From JAPOUP01 sp965203255 (GTDB taxonomy: Bacteria; Pseudomonadota; Alphaproteobacteria; Rhodobacterales; Rhodobacteraceae): 64,000 nucleotides of DNA. Position 1 is the stretch's first letter. Each line of letters begins with the position of its first letter. Below, piece after piece: positions 46,534 through 55,514 of this stretch. Location of the stretch: positions 4,836,001-4,900,000 of the forward strand of contig OZ241882.1 of NCBI GenBank assembly GCA_965203255.1, read 5' to 3'. The notes beneath the pieces are model-generated. The model saw only the letters and a program-made list of their open reading frames with translations. It was not told where the DNA came from and did no database searches. The position numbers were made by a program, and so were the translations under genes.

Positions 46534-47076
46534 TTATTTTTGCGGGCCCACCATCATGACCATCTGACGGCCTTCCATCTTGGGCATGTTCTCGACTTTG
46601 CCAACTTCGTGGACGTCAGCTGCAACCCGCTTGAGAAGATCCAGGCCCAATTCCTGATGTGCCATCTCGCGGCCCCGAAAACGCAATGTCACCTTTACCT
46701 TGTCGCCATTGTTCAGAAATCGGAACACGTTCCGCATCTTGATCCCATAATCATGGGAATCGGTATTCGGGCGGAACTTGACCTCCTTGACCTCGAATGT
46801 CTTCTGCTTTTTACGCGCCTCGGACTCGCGTTTCTGCATGTCGTATTTGTACTTTCCGAAATCCATGATCTTACAGACCGGTGGACTGGCGTTAGGCGAT
46901 ATCTCTACAAGATCAAGTCCAACCTGTTCGGCCATGGAAAGTCCGCGACTTGGTGGAACGAGGCCCACATTCTCTCCATCGGGACCAATCAGACGAATCT
47001 CGGACGCCATTATCCGATCATTGACACGTGGTCCGGTTTCACGAACAGGTGGCGCATGGTGCGGTCTTCGAGCTAT
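46534..47076 (-). CDS. infC: Translation initiation factor IF-3, non-AUG start
   Basis: IF-3 binds the 30S subunit and controls start-codon fidelity. Blocks EIRLIGPDGENVGLV, LDLVEISPNASPPVCKIMD and VKVTLRFRGREMAH are typical. A start at the ATG of 47010 would lack the first 22 residues. In frame upstream lies ARRPHHAPPVRETGPRVNDR, the usual alphaproteobacterial N-terminus, beginning at an ATA codon (47074-47076) with AAGGG nearby; no ATG, GTG or TTG is available in that frame. Rare start codons are the basis of IF-3 autoregulation in Escherichia coli (AUU). I therefore extend the gene to 180 residues. Confidence 0.85.
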   Translation of the reverse strand: MARRPHHAPPVRETGPRVNDRIMASEIRLIGPDGENVGLVPPSRGLSMAEQVGLDLVEISPNASPPVCKIMDFGKYKYDMQKRESEARKKQKTFEVKEVKFRPNTDSHDYGIKMRNVFRFLNNGDKVKVTLRFRGREMAHQELGLDLLKRVAADVHEVGKVENMPKMEGRQMVMMVGPQK

Positions 47077-47297
47077 GACAGTATTCCCTTCATTGTTTCA
47101 TTTGCTGGCGCGAACGCTACGGGCACGTCGCGGCTAATTCAACCGAAATCTCGGAGCCAGAACTCCTGTGGTAATGTGGCGTGATTTTGTGACCCGAATA
47201 TCACATCTCAACTCAACCGGCACAGGTCCCGTCTCTATCCAAACTGAACTGGCGGCTCGATCGGGCAGGTCAGGGCCGGTCCTTCGGCTACGACAGT

Positions 47298-48134
47298 TCA
47301 ACCGACGAAGGCCTTTTCAACCACATACTCGGCGGGGGCCGCATTCGCACCCTCGCGTAGCCCAAATCCTTCGAGAATCTCTTTCATTTCCGCATTCAGA
47401 CCCATTGAACCACAGACCATAGCACGATCATTGGCTGGATCAATCCCGTCTATGCCCAGATCCTTAAAGAGAGCGCCACTACGAAGAAGCGCTGTGATAC
47501 GGCCTATCTTCGGGCTATCCTCTCGGGTTGTTGTCGGATAGTAGGTCAGTTTTTCGACAAACCCATTGCCTATCAGCTCCTTAAGCATTTCATCGTTGTA
47601 AATGTCTTCGATGAGATCGGCACCGTATTTCAGATCGGCGTTCTGGCGACACGTATGAGTCAATATGACCCGTTCGTAGTCTTCATATGTCTGTGGCTCG
47701 CGGAGCAGTGAGGCGAATGGAGCAATGCCAGTTCCAGAGGCGAAAAACCAGAGCCGCGTTCCGGGTAGGAGCGCATCGTGAACCAGTGTGCCCACGGGCT
47801 TGGGTCGAAGTATCAGCTGGTCTCCAGGCTGGATATGCTGTAGCTTGGATGTCAAAGGGCCATCCTGAACTTTGATCGAATAAAACTCCAATTCGTCATC
47901 CCATGTCGGTGATGCAATGGAGTAGGCCCGGAGAAGCGGTTTCCGCTTGCCGGTTGTAGGGTCAGGGTCGCCCATCAGCCCGATCATCACGAACTCACCC
48001 GCACGGAACCGCAGCGACCGCGGGCGCGTGGTACGAAAACGGAAGAGGCTGTCCGTGTAGTGCTGAACTTCAGTCACAACCTGTGCGTCGGGTAGGGCAG
48101 GGACGGCTTTCGAAGGTTGTCTGGCGATGTTCAT
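47298..48134 (-). CDS. fpr: Ferredoxin-NADP reductase
   Basis: This FAD flavoprotein transfers electrons between NADPH and ferredoxin, probably feeding the sulfite reductase of this operon. FAD-binding (LLRAYSIASPTWDDEL) and NADP-binding (LWFFASGTGIAPFASLL) blocks and the C-terminal GANAAPAEYVVEKAFVG are typical. Starts at 48134 (MNIARQPSK) or 48146 are both possible; longer frames overlap the DUF934 gene. It is the last gene of the cysteine/sulfite operon. Confidence 0.9.
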   Translation of the reverse strand: MNIARQPSKAVPALPDAQVVTEVQHYTDSLFRFRTTRPRSLRFRAGEFVMIGLMGDPDPTTGKRKPLLRAYSIASPTWDDELEFYSIKVQDGPLTSKLQHIQPGDQLILRPKPVGTLVHDALLPGTRLWFFASGTGIAPFASLLREPQTYEDYERVILTHTCRQNADLKYGADLIEDIYNDEMLKELIGNGFVEKLTYYPTTTREDSPKIGRITALLRSGALFKDLGIDGIDPANDRAMVCGSMGLNAEMKEILEGFGLREGANAAPAEYVVEKAFVG

Positions 48135-48199
48135 CTGAATCGTCATGTCCTCACAGGCGCAATGCACCCCCATATCATCCAAGTCCATGTTCCGTAAAC

Positions 48200-48577
48200 T
48201 CAGGCGCAGGCCTTCAGCCGCGACTGGTAGTCGTTGGCGTGCCAATCTGCCCGGCGTAGCCACTGCTCTTCCGGCTGGCGGGCCGCAAGATCGTCGGAGA
48301 CCTCAATCTCGTCGAAACCGACGCGTCGAGCCATGGCATATTGGTCTGCGATAATGTGCCCGCACGCACGAAGCCGCCCTTTGAATCCCATTAACCGCAG
48401 TCGGCGCGCAATGGTGAACCCACGACCATCGGCGAAGTTCGGGAAATGCACGCGGATCATCGCTTCTGTCCCAATCTTCGAATGCAGATCGGCCAAATCA
48501 ACATCTGGTTGCACGTCCAGGATATCTCCACACCAGTCTTCCGCGTCGAAGCCTGTATCTCTTACGATCACGCTCAT
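48200..48577 (-). CDS. DUF934 protein of the sulfite reduction operon
   Basis: This 125-residue protein has the DUF934 core: HFPNFADGRGFTIARRLR and GFKGRLRACGHIIADQYAMA with VGFDEIEV. Genes of this family travel with sulfite reductase and PAPS/APS reductase genes, but the function is not established. The start at 48577 (MSVIVRDTGF) has GGGGA five bases upstream and matches the family; another ATG lies 12 bases earlier. Confidence 0.85.
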   Translation of the reverse strand: MSVIVRDTGFDAEDWCGDILDVQPDVDLADLHSKIGTEAMIRVHFPNFADGRGFTIARRLRLMGFKGRLRACGHIIADQYAMARRVGFDEIEVSDDLAARQPEEQWLRRADWHANDYQSRLKACA

Positions 48578-48633
48578 AACCGTCCCCATGGGCAGGGTGA
48601 TTTCCCGGCTTCGATCATCTCGAACAATTCCTC

Positions 48634-49374
48634 TCAGGCCAATCCAGCAGGTTCGGAAGCTCCGTCAACATAGTGAATGCCGCACTCAGTCTTTTCCCGG
48701 TCTCGCCGACGTCCATATCGACCGTCCTCTCCAATGCTCGCCGCATCGGCGCAGGGCAGAGAACCTATAGACGAAAACCCTCGTGCGGCAAGTGGATGAC
48801 GCGGCAGTGCATTGCTGTCTATGTAGTCCCTCACGTTGTGTGGTTTCCAATGAGCCAGTGGATTGACCTTGATGCGTCCGTCGTTCTCGCTTTCGAAATG
48901 TTGCAACTCCCGACGTGTGTCGCTCTGGTAGCGCTTGCGGCCGGTGATCCATGCGTCGAATGGTTGAAGGGCTGCCTGTAGGGGTTCTGTCTTTCGAAGC
49001 CTGCAGCAGGCATCCGGGTCAAACAGATGAAGGATTCCATCAGGGTCTCGCAGGAACACCTGTTCGCGATCAGGTCGCAGCGTTCGGACATCTGATAGCC
49101 GTAGTCGCCGACAGATGTCGCGCTGATATGTAAGGGTCTCGGGAAAGTGCATTCCGGTATCGAGAAACAGAACGGGAGTGGTGCGGTCCAGAATCGATAC
49201 CATGTGCAGAAGCACCACGGACTCAACACCGAAGGAACTGACAAGCGCCGTGTGGCCTATCAATGGATCAGCAAACGCGTGCTCAAGCACGGAGACCGCG
49301 CCGTGGTGGCGGAAGCGGCGATTGAGTTCCACAACATGCTCGGCGGCTGGAGCAGGCGATGATTCAAGCGGCAC
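48634..49374 (-). CDS. cysH: Phosphoadenylyl/adenylyl sulfate reductase with an altered Cys motif
   Basis: This enzyme reduces activated sulfate to sulfite with thioredoxin. SAM-like PP-loop motifs VSSFGVESVVLLHMVS and LFLDTGMHFPET, ITGRKRYQS and the catalytic ECGIH (Cys about 231) are present. The Fe-S ligands CC (residues 123-124) are intact, but the later GCxxC motif reads SIGSLPC, with Ser at about 205 in place of the first Cys. The start is a GTG at 49374, overlapping cysI by 11 bp; longer frames are shadows of cysI. Confidence 0.85.
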   Translation of the reverse strand: MPLESSPAPAAEHVVELNRRFRHHGAVSVLEHAFADPLIGHTALVSSFGVESVVLLHMVSILDRTTPVLFLDTGMHFPETLTYQRDICRRLRLSDVRTLRPDREQVFLRDPDGILHLFDPDACCRLRKTEPLQAALQPFDAWITGRKRYQSDTRRELQHFESENDGRIKVNPLAHWKPHNVRDYIDSNALPRHPLAARGFSSIGSLPCADAASIGEDGRYGRRRDREKTECGIHYVDGASEPAGLA

Positions 49375-51028
49375 GGGCCCGCTCCTCGCCATACAGCGCT
49401 GTCTTGAATGGCGCGAGGCCAACCCGTCGATAGGTCTGCAGGAAGGTCTCGTCGCAGCTTTCCCTGAGATCAAGATACGCAAAGACGAGCCGTTCGACCG
49501 CAGGCACAATCTGGTCACTGGAAAAGCCCGGACCGGCGCGTTCGCCGATTGCCGCGTCTTCTGAACCGTCGCCGCCGAGCGTGATCTGGTAGTTTTCCAC
49601 GCCAGCACGATCCAGGCCAAGGATTCCGATATGGCCGACATGATGATGGCCACAGGCGTTGATGCAGCCCGATATCTTGATCTTGAGTGGACCAATGTCG
49701 TGTTCGATTTTCAGTTCGTCAAAGCGGGTAGCGATCCATTGGGCGATTGGAATGGAGCGTGCGGTAGCCAATGAGCAGTAGTCCATGCCTGGGCAGGCGA
49801 TGATGTCCGAGATCAGTCCGACATTCGCGGTCGACAACCCGGCGTCCTTAAGTTGGCTGTGTATCTCCGGCAGGGATGATTTGTGAACATGAGGTAGGAT
49901 AATGTTCTGCTCGTGGCTGACGCGGAGTTCACCGTAACCGAATTCATCGGCGATATCCGCCAGTACACGCATCTGCGAGGCGGTTGCGTCGCCAGGGGTT
50001 GCGCCGTGCGCCTTGAGCGAAACCGTCACAATCGAGTGGTCCGGATCCCGATGCCTCGCCAGGTTGGTGTCTGTCCATGCACGGAAAATGGGGTCGCCGA
50101 CGATGGCGGCTTCGAAATGCGTTACAGGGGCATCGGCTAGGGCAGGAGTTGCGAATTGGGCCTCGATCCCGGCAAGCAGATCCTGATCGATGCCAGAGAA
50201 TTGGGGGCGCAGTTCGATAAAGCGTTTCTCCACGAGTTCGCGAACCCGTTCAAGCCCTTCCTCGTGAATGGCGATCTTGATCCGCGCCTTGTATTTGTTG
50301 TCACGACGTCCCAGCAGGTTGTAGGTGCTCACGATCGCCTCGACGTAGGGCAACAGATCGGCTGTGGGCAGGAATTCGCGGATGATCCGGCCAATCATGG
50401 GCGTCCGGCCCAGACCGCCACCGACGATGACCCTGAAACCGATTTCCTCCCCGCGATTGACAATACGAAGACCGATGTCATGAGCCTTCGTGACCGCCCG
50501 GTCCGATAGAGCTCCAGTCACCGCGATCTTGAATTTACGCGGCAGGAACTGGAATTCGGGGTGATCGGTGGACCATTGCCGCAATAGCTCGGCATAAGGC
50601 CTTGGATCCTCGATTTCGTCAGCCGCCGCTCCCGCGAAGTGATCCGCGGTAACGTTGCGAATCGTGTTTCCTGACGTCTGCACCGCGTGCATGCCAACAT
50701 CCGCCAGTGCATCGAGCATATCTGGCACGTCGCGCAGCTGCGGCCAGTTGAACTGGATGTTCTGGCGTGTGGTGAAGTGGCCATAGCCCCTGTCCCAACG
50801 TTCCGCGATCATCGCCAGCTGCCGCATCTGCGCTGCATTCAGCGTTCCATAAGGTATCGCGACACGAAGCATGTAGGCGTGAAGCTGCAGATACAGGCCA
50901 TTCATCAGCCGCAGCGGCTTGAACTCATCTTCGGTCAGGGAGCCGTCGATGCGACGGTCGACCTGGGCTCGGAACTGGGCGACGCGTTCGCGTACGAATG
51001 CCTCATCAAACTCGGTGTATTGATACAT
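49364..51028 (-). CDS. cysI: Assimilatory nitrite/sulfite reductase
   Basis: This siroheme and 4Fe-4S enzyme reduces sulfite to sulfide, 554 residues. The cluster/siroheme cysteines are in CPGMDYCSLATARSI (about 415) and SGCINACGHHHVG (about 460). The N-terminal half-repeat has RWDRGYGHFTTRQNIQFNWP. It lies between DUF2849 and cysH in the order usual for Rhodobacterales assimilatory sulfate reduction. Electrons probably come from ferredoxin via the fpr product. Confidence 0.93.
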   Translation of the reverse strand: MYQYTEFDEAFVRERVAQFRAQVDRRIDGSLTEDEFKPLRLMNGLYLQLHAYMLRVAIPYGTLNAAQMRQLAMIAERWDRGYGHFTTRQNIQFNWPQLRDVPDMLDALADVGMHAVQTSGNTIRNVTADHFAGAAADEIEDPRPYAELLRQWSTDHPEFQFLPRKFKIAVTGALSDRAVTKAHDIGLRIVNRGEEIGFRVIVGGGLGRTPMIGRIIREFLPTADLLPYVEAIVSTYNLLGRRDNKYKARIKIAIHEEGLERVRELVEKRFIELRPQFSGIDQDLLAGIEAQFATPALADAPVTHFEAAIVGDPIFRAWTDTNLARHRDPDHSIVTVSLKAHGATPGDATASQMRVLADIADEFGYGELRVSHEQNIILPHVHKSSLPEIHSQLKDAGLSTANVGLISDIIACPGMDYCSLATARSIPIAQWIATRFDELKIEHDIGPLKIKISGCINACGHHHVGHIGILGLDRAGVENYQITLGGDGSEDAAIGERAGPGFSSDQIVPAVERLVFAYLDLRESCDETFLQTYRRVGLAPFKTALYGEERARAA

Positions 51029-51330
51029 CAGACAAGCTCGACCTGCTTGCCATGTCTGTAGTTGGAAGGGCCTGTGGTTCTTAGCGCTTCGCGAAAATGC
51101 ACAGGAATCGGTCCATCAGGTGTATGCTCTGCATCGGCGAGATATGGCCCTACAACTTCATCCGAGCGCCGTTCCGCATCAAGTAGGCGGATCTGGGCAT
51201 GGGCCTCATCCTCGATCAGTTCGGCCTCGCAATGGTGCCGGGTCCAGAGATCATTGGTGGTCAGGTAGACAACGTCTCCTTCGATCAGAGCGTTCGCCGT
51301 GATGACTTTGGGCGTGAAGATTCTTGGCAT
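51028..51330 (-). CDS. DUF2849 protein, first gene of the sulfite reduction operon
   Basis: The 100-residue product starts MPRIFTPKVITANALIEGDV and continues VVYLTTNDLWTRHH, typical of DUF2849. The start at 51330 has GGGA upstream; longer frames run into the intergenic operator region. It shares one base with cysI, so the two are coupled. The function is unknown, but the family is found with cysI. Confidence 0.85.
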   Translation of the reverse strand: MPRIFTPKVITANALIEGDVVYLTTNDLWTRHHCEAELIEDEAHAQIRLLDAERRSDEVVGPYLADAEHTPDGPIPVHFREALRTTGPSNYRHGKQVELV

Positions 51331-51391
51331 GATCCCTATCTCCCGTTTCTGCTCAATCCAGGCGTATGTGTGTTCGCCTTGCTTGAATATA

Positions 51392-51471
51392 GGAAAATTT
51401 CCCTCTATATTGCTATTGTTTGATGCAAAAAAGAACATATGGAGGAAAATAAGAATGAAACAGAACATATG
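51392..51471. promoter_or_regulatory. Divergent regulatory region of the sulfite operon and Lrp gene
   Basis: Two direct repeats AGAACATATG (51432-51441 and 51462-51471) are spaced 30 bp apart, about three helical turns, with the second part of an AACATATGTT palindrome. A separate palindrome GGAAAATTTCC lies at 51392-51402. The region is AT-rich. These are likely binding sites for the Lrp/AsnC protein encoded next to it. Confidence 0.5.
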
Positions 51472-51495
51472 TTACAATAGTGAAGGGAAGCGCAG

Positions 51496-51957
51496 ATGAC
51501 AGTTCCTCTCGACGCGATGAATCGGAAAATTCTTGCGGCGCTCCAGCGCGACGCGGGGAGGTCGCTTGATGGGATCGCGCGCGAAGTCGGGTCTTCGAAG
51601 ACGCCGGTTTGGAATCGCATCCGCAAGCTGCGGGAGGCGGGGATAATCCGGCAGCAGACGGTGATTCTCGATGCCGATGCACTGGGTTTCGAGGCGTGTT
51701 TCTTTGTGCTGGTCCGAACAGCGGAGCACGAAGCTGGATGGCAGGAGCGGTTCCTTGAAGCTGTCAAGGCTCGACCGGAAGTGATGGAAGCACATCGCCT
51801 GGCTGGAGATATAGACTATATCCTGAAGGTCCGTGTGGCTAACGCACGCGCATATGACGCATTTTACCAGGCGCTGATATCGGAAGTGAGGATCTACAAC
51901 GTGACAGCACTTCTGTCGATGGAGGAGATCAAGTCCACTACGATGCTGCCGTTGTGA
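51496..51957 (+). CDS. Lrp/AsnC-family transcriptional regulator
   Basis: This 153-residue regulator has an N-terminal helix-turn-helix (LDGIAREVGSSKTPVWNRIR) and a C-terminal RAM ligand-binding/oligomerisation domain (EAHRLAGDIDYILKVRVAN). It is divergent from the DUF2849-cysI-cysH operon with repeat sites between, so it probably controls sulfate assimilation in response to a sulfur amino acid or related signal. The start ATG has AAGGGAAG upstream. Confidence 0.9.
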   Translation: MTVPLDAMNRKILAALQRDAGRSLDGIAREVGSSKTPVWNRIRKLREAGIIRQQTVILDADALGFEACFFVLVRTAEHEAGWQERFLEAVKARPEVMEAHRLAGDIDYILKVRVANARAYDAFYQALISEVRIYNVTALLSMEEIKSTTMLPL

Positions 51958-52062
51958 GTCCCTTTGCCTGGCTGCCGCCCGCTCAAGTCCACGTATTCCG
52001 CAATGCCTTGGTTCGTTTCAACTGAAGCGACTGGACCTGTGGGACTGAACGTTGCTCGGGTG

Positions 52063-53274
52063 TCAGCGAGGCGCGATCATCAATTGCTCCAATCCGTGGA
52101 AATGGTAGAGGTTGGCGTAGCTTGCTGAAGAGGCGAGCCGCAGATGTGGCAGGCGGGTGAAGAGCGCTTTGAGCGCGACCCGCAGTTCCAGCCTGGCGAG
52201 CGGAGCGCCAACGCAGAAGTGGATTCCCGCACCCAAAGCCAGTTGTCTGTTGGGTCTGCGCCCGGGGTCGAATTGCTCCGGTTGGGCAAACTCGGCCGGG
52301 TCGCGGTTTGCGGCTGCCAACAGGCATGCCACCTCGTCGCCGCGCCGGAACCTGTGGCCAATCACTTCGACGTCCTCATAGGCAAATCGGGTGAACATAT
52401 GTAATGGAGGATCATATCGCATGATTTCCTCGGTTGTGGCCTCGGTCGACGCATCGGACAGCCATTCGGGATCCGGTCCTCGGCTGGCGAGCGCCATTAC
52501 CCCGTTGCCCAATGTATGCACGGTCGCTTCGTGGCCTGCGTTCAGTAGTAGAATACAGTTCGAGATAAGCTCGTCGGAGGAAAGTCTGTCTCCAGCTTCT
52601 TCGCTCGCGATCAGATGGGTGATTAGGTCGTCGGTTGGGTTGGCACGGCGTTTGGCAACGTAGTCTCGCAGGAAACTGCTGAACTCAATGGCCGCAAGGG
52701 CTGCCGCATCCTCGATGTCACGGTCGCGGCGCGCTTGGTACATGGCGACCATAGCGTTTGACCAAGCCAGTAGCTGCGGTGCCATTTCTTCAGGTACGCC
52801 GAGCAGGCGGGCGATGACGGTGACCGGAATCGGAGAGCAATATGCTGGGAGGAGGTCGAACTCGGAGTCCGGAAAGCTGTCGATCAGCCGATTGCATAGG
52901 GCAGTGATCTCAGGTTCCATCTCGTTGATTCGGCGGGATGTGAACGCCCGTAGAACAAGCCCGCGCAGACGCGTGTGCCTGGGCGGTTCGGCTTGGATCA
53001 GGGAATGCGATTCGATCGCATAGAAGGGAGTCGTGTGGGAAGGCGTCGGGCTTGCCAGTTCCGAGGGTTCCTCCCTTCCGAAGCTACGGTGTCGCAGGAA
53101 TGTGTTGGTCGCCTCATAGGTTGTAGTTGCCGGCAGCCCGTAGTCTTCCCAATAGACAAGTGGTCCGAGCTCCCGGGCCCGATCATAGAATGGATATGGA
53201 TTCTGGACGAAATCCGGGTCGGTTGGCGACTGTTGTATGCACGGCAGGTTTCCGGGGCGGCTGCGGATCCTCAT
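52063..53274 (-). CDS. Cytochrome P450
   Basis: This 403-residue bacterial class I P450 has the I-helix oxygen motif LLLNAGHEATVHTLGN, the EEIMRYDPP ExxR block and the heme-binding loop LGAGIHFCVGAPLARLELR with the axial Cys near residue 350. It stands alone between the Lrp gene and decayed IS DNA, so no redox partner or pathway is indicated. The substrate is unknown. Confidence 0.93.
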   Translation of the reverse strand: MRIRSRPGNLPCIQQSPTDPDFVQNPYPFYDRARELGPLVYWEDYGLPATTTYEATNTFLRHRSFGREEPSELASPTPSHTTPFYAIESHSLIQAEPPRHTRLRGLVLRAFTSRRINEMEPEITALCNRLIDSFPDSEFDLLPAYCSPIPVTVIARLLGVPEEMAPQLLAWSNAMVAMYQARRDRDIEDAAALAAIEFSSFLRDYVAKRRANPTDDLITHLIASEEAGDRLSSDELISNCILLLNAGHEATVHTLGNGVMALASRGPDPEWLSDASTEATTEEIMRYDPPLHMFTRFAYEDVEVIGHRFRRGDEVACLLAAANRDPAEFAQPEQFDPGRRPNRQLALGAGIHFCVGAPLARLELRVALKALFTRLPHLRLASSASYANLYHFHGLEQLMIAPR

Positions 53275-53299
53275 CGCGACTGACGCACCCTAACGCAGT

Positions 53300-54104
53300 G
53301 CCGTCATTGTGCTGACGGGTAAAGGGACGTCCTCATGGCGCTCGCGTCTTCGGTCGTGAATCGCCACTCCACAGCGGTCGTCTTCCTGTTGCCATGCTTC
53401 GGTGTGTAGTGGATTTCCAGCCGGGTGGTGAGCCGAGCCGCTTCCTGCGGCGGGATGGCTCAGATGGTTTGGAAGTCTGGATTGTTCATCGCGGGCACGA
53501 CGTGCGTTCCGGGGGAGATGGAGTTCACAGGTTCCCCGTTGACCCGATCCCTGTACGTCCAACAGTTCGTGATCATGACCGTCTGCCAGCCGGGCAGCGG
53601 AGCGAACGGCAGAAAGAGCGTCGCCATGCCTTTCCGGTTGTATTCGAAGTCTCGAACAGCGGCATCGCTGGGGCGCGGCGGCTACCGAACCTGGCTCTCC
53701 TCCGACCGCTGCCGGGAGGCTCCGTCCGTGACGGCCAGCAGCCCGTTCCCGCTGAAATCCCGTTTCCAATGCCCCGGCACATCCTCCATCGCGGTGACGA
53801 ATTCGTCGTTCGCCTTCGACGGAACGCATCGGTATTCCCGCAGACATGGCTTGATGCCCCCTTCCTGAAGTCCTGCGTAAGGCCCGGCCCGAAACCAAAC
53901 CGACGACCTTCGGCTCGTCAGGCCGGACTGCCAGCAGTTTCACCGTCCTCCGGCTCCGTAATTCCGGCGGCTGCTGGTAGCTGTACGCCACCTCGTGAGC
54001 GTTCAGCAAATCATGCTGCTCTGCGGTCGCGCCATCGGAAAGATGCATCCGGTGACTGTTGTGTCCCTTTTGAGGATCACCCGTTTCCGATGTCAAGGCC
54101 TGCT
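53300..54104 (-). pseudogene. IS630-family transposase remnant, multiply frameshifted
   Basis: Fragments in different minus-strand frames read HRMHLSDGATAEQHD, PPELRSRRTVKLLAVRPDEP, NDEFVTAMEDVPGHWKRDFS, LFLPFAPLPGWQTVMIT and LEIHYTPKHGNRKTTAVEWR. They appear in the right order for an IS630 transposase, but the helix-turn-helix core and the catalytic DDE region are partly deleted. It resembles the remnant at 34090-34529 more than the near-complete element at 30865. Confidence 0.75.
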
Positions 54105-54407
54105 CCGTCCCGGGGTTGTATCCCAAGGTGGTTGATCACGCCGCGGCGGCCCGATCCGCTGTTTTCCGTGCTATTGCCCACACTCCATGCCCTTTGCCCC
54201 GGATGGCGGGCCGCTCGCCGGTTACCCCGGTCATTCGCGGTACCGCCGCATGCGCAAGGATGACACATTTGAATTGTGGAAATCAACCAACGTGGGATAC
54301 ACTCTCCGTCCCGCGGTGCAGGCCGGTCGGTATGGTCCGCCGTTTCTCTGCAGTCTACCCAGCTCTGACAAGCATCGAATGGTCACGGCGGATAGTCAAA
54401 TAAAGTC

Positions 54408-54432
54408 GTCATTTCTGCGATGTCGCTACACG
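54408..54432 (+). repeat. Possible IS630-type end
   Basis: TCATTTCTGCGATGTCGC and the following TACAC resemble the IS630-type end at 34648-34673 (about 19 of 23 bases) in the same orientation relative to a transposase remnant. A 47-codon frame starting inside it (54430, MSLHEAERDRKQLEE) looks helical and could be a small or truncated gene. Confidence 0.3.
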
Positions 54433-54516
54433 AGGCGGAGCGCGATCGCAAGCAGCTGGAGGAAGTCGTGCTTGTGCTCGCCCGCGCCGTTTCGAAGCGC
54501 ATGGGTGCCGCCCGGG

Positions 54517-54785
54517 GGATCTTTCAGTGGGACACCGTTAACTCGGTTTCCCTGTTATAGAACTTGGTTAGCTCAAACCACAGGAATCTACCCAGTTCGG
54601 CAGGATCAGCCGGGACGTGCGCGAAGCTAGCGGCCAACTTGGTGCGCCTCGCCGCAGTCCCAGGCTGAAATCACGAAATATCCGGTACGGACACTTGTTC
54701 CTTCCGCTTCCCCAGACACAGTGGGACAATTTGCGACTACGGCAACACCGGGTCAACAGGTCAACAGTGTGCCATTGAAAGATTC
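54517..54785. repeat. 26-bp inverted repeat pair enclosing about 215 bp
   Basis: The sequence at 54517-54542 (GATCTTTCAGTGGGACAC inside it) matches the reverse complement of 54760-54785 at 21 of 26 bases. The enclosed DNA has no gene. This has the form of a miniature inverted-repeat element or the ends of a deleted insertion sequence, upstream of the interrupted conflict-type gene. Confidence 0.5.
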
Positions 54786-54841
54786 GGCGAATCCCACTAC
54801 CATTCGCGGTTAAGCGCTCAAACCAGATCAGGGGCTCGTCT

Positions 54842-55514
54842 ATGGACCGCACCCTTCCTCCTGCCGAAATCATAGAATCGAACATCGAAGAATATTCATC
54901 TGGATCGCTGGACTGTAGCTCGGCTAGGAAGAATATACGCCAAGCCTTGCTTCAGTTGGCCGAGATGCCGGAAGACCCATCTCTCCCCTTCTCCGATATA
55001 TTCGAGCGCCTCGCGACGACCACGCCGTTACCGCAGGTTAAACAATTCAGCACACTGACTATCCGCCTTGTCTGCTGTAACGGCCTGCTTCCAAAAACTA
55101 TCGAAAGTTCGGCCAGCCGACACTTGGTCAAACTCATCGAGCAGGGCAATGACAGGATTACCGCGATCCTACCCCACGGACAGAAGTCGTTGAACCATGT
55201 CCGCCTTGATGCCTATGCAAAGTTCCACTTTGATGCTTGCCAAAAATTGGCTATCCTAACTCAACCAATCTCGGGACTCCACGATCTTGTCGGTCGCCGC
55301 CAGTCCGTCATGCAGACGCTGAACAACGGCCAACTCAAATCATATCTCAACCCTCTCGGATTTCAGGCCACAATTACGTCAATTGACAGCATTCTCAATC
55401 TTGTCAGTCAAACGAACAAGTCGCATGACAGGGAACTCCAGACCAACTTGCAGAATTTGTTGGGAACCGTAACCGAGGAAATCGAACACCTCGAATCCGT
55501 TCCGACTTTCTTTG
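54842..55514 (+). pseudogene. Conflict-system ATPase/phosphoribosyltransferase-like protein, 5' part (IS-interrupted)
   Basis: This is the first 224 codons of a protein interrupted by an IS30-family element. AGGGG lies seven bases before the ATG. The segment is almost wholly helical (for example ARKNIRQALLQLAEMPEDPS and VSQTNKSHDRELQTNLQNLL) and unlike any domain I can name. The frame runs through VPTFF to the TTG target duplication at 55512-55514. Joining this to 56918 restores a single ORF of 1066 codons. As it stands the frame ends in a stop within the element at 55531, giving a 229-residue truncated product. Confidence 0.75.

Noticed and set aside
48634..49695. 353-codon frame covering cysH
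   Set aside because: The first 107 codons are a shadow of cysI. A GTG at 49374 gives the normal CysH N-terminus.
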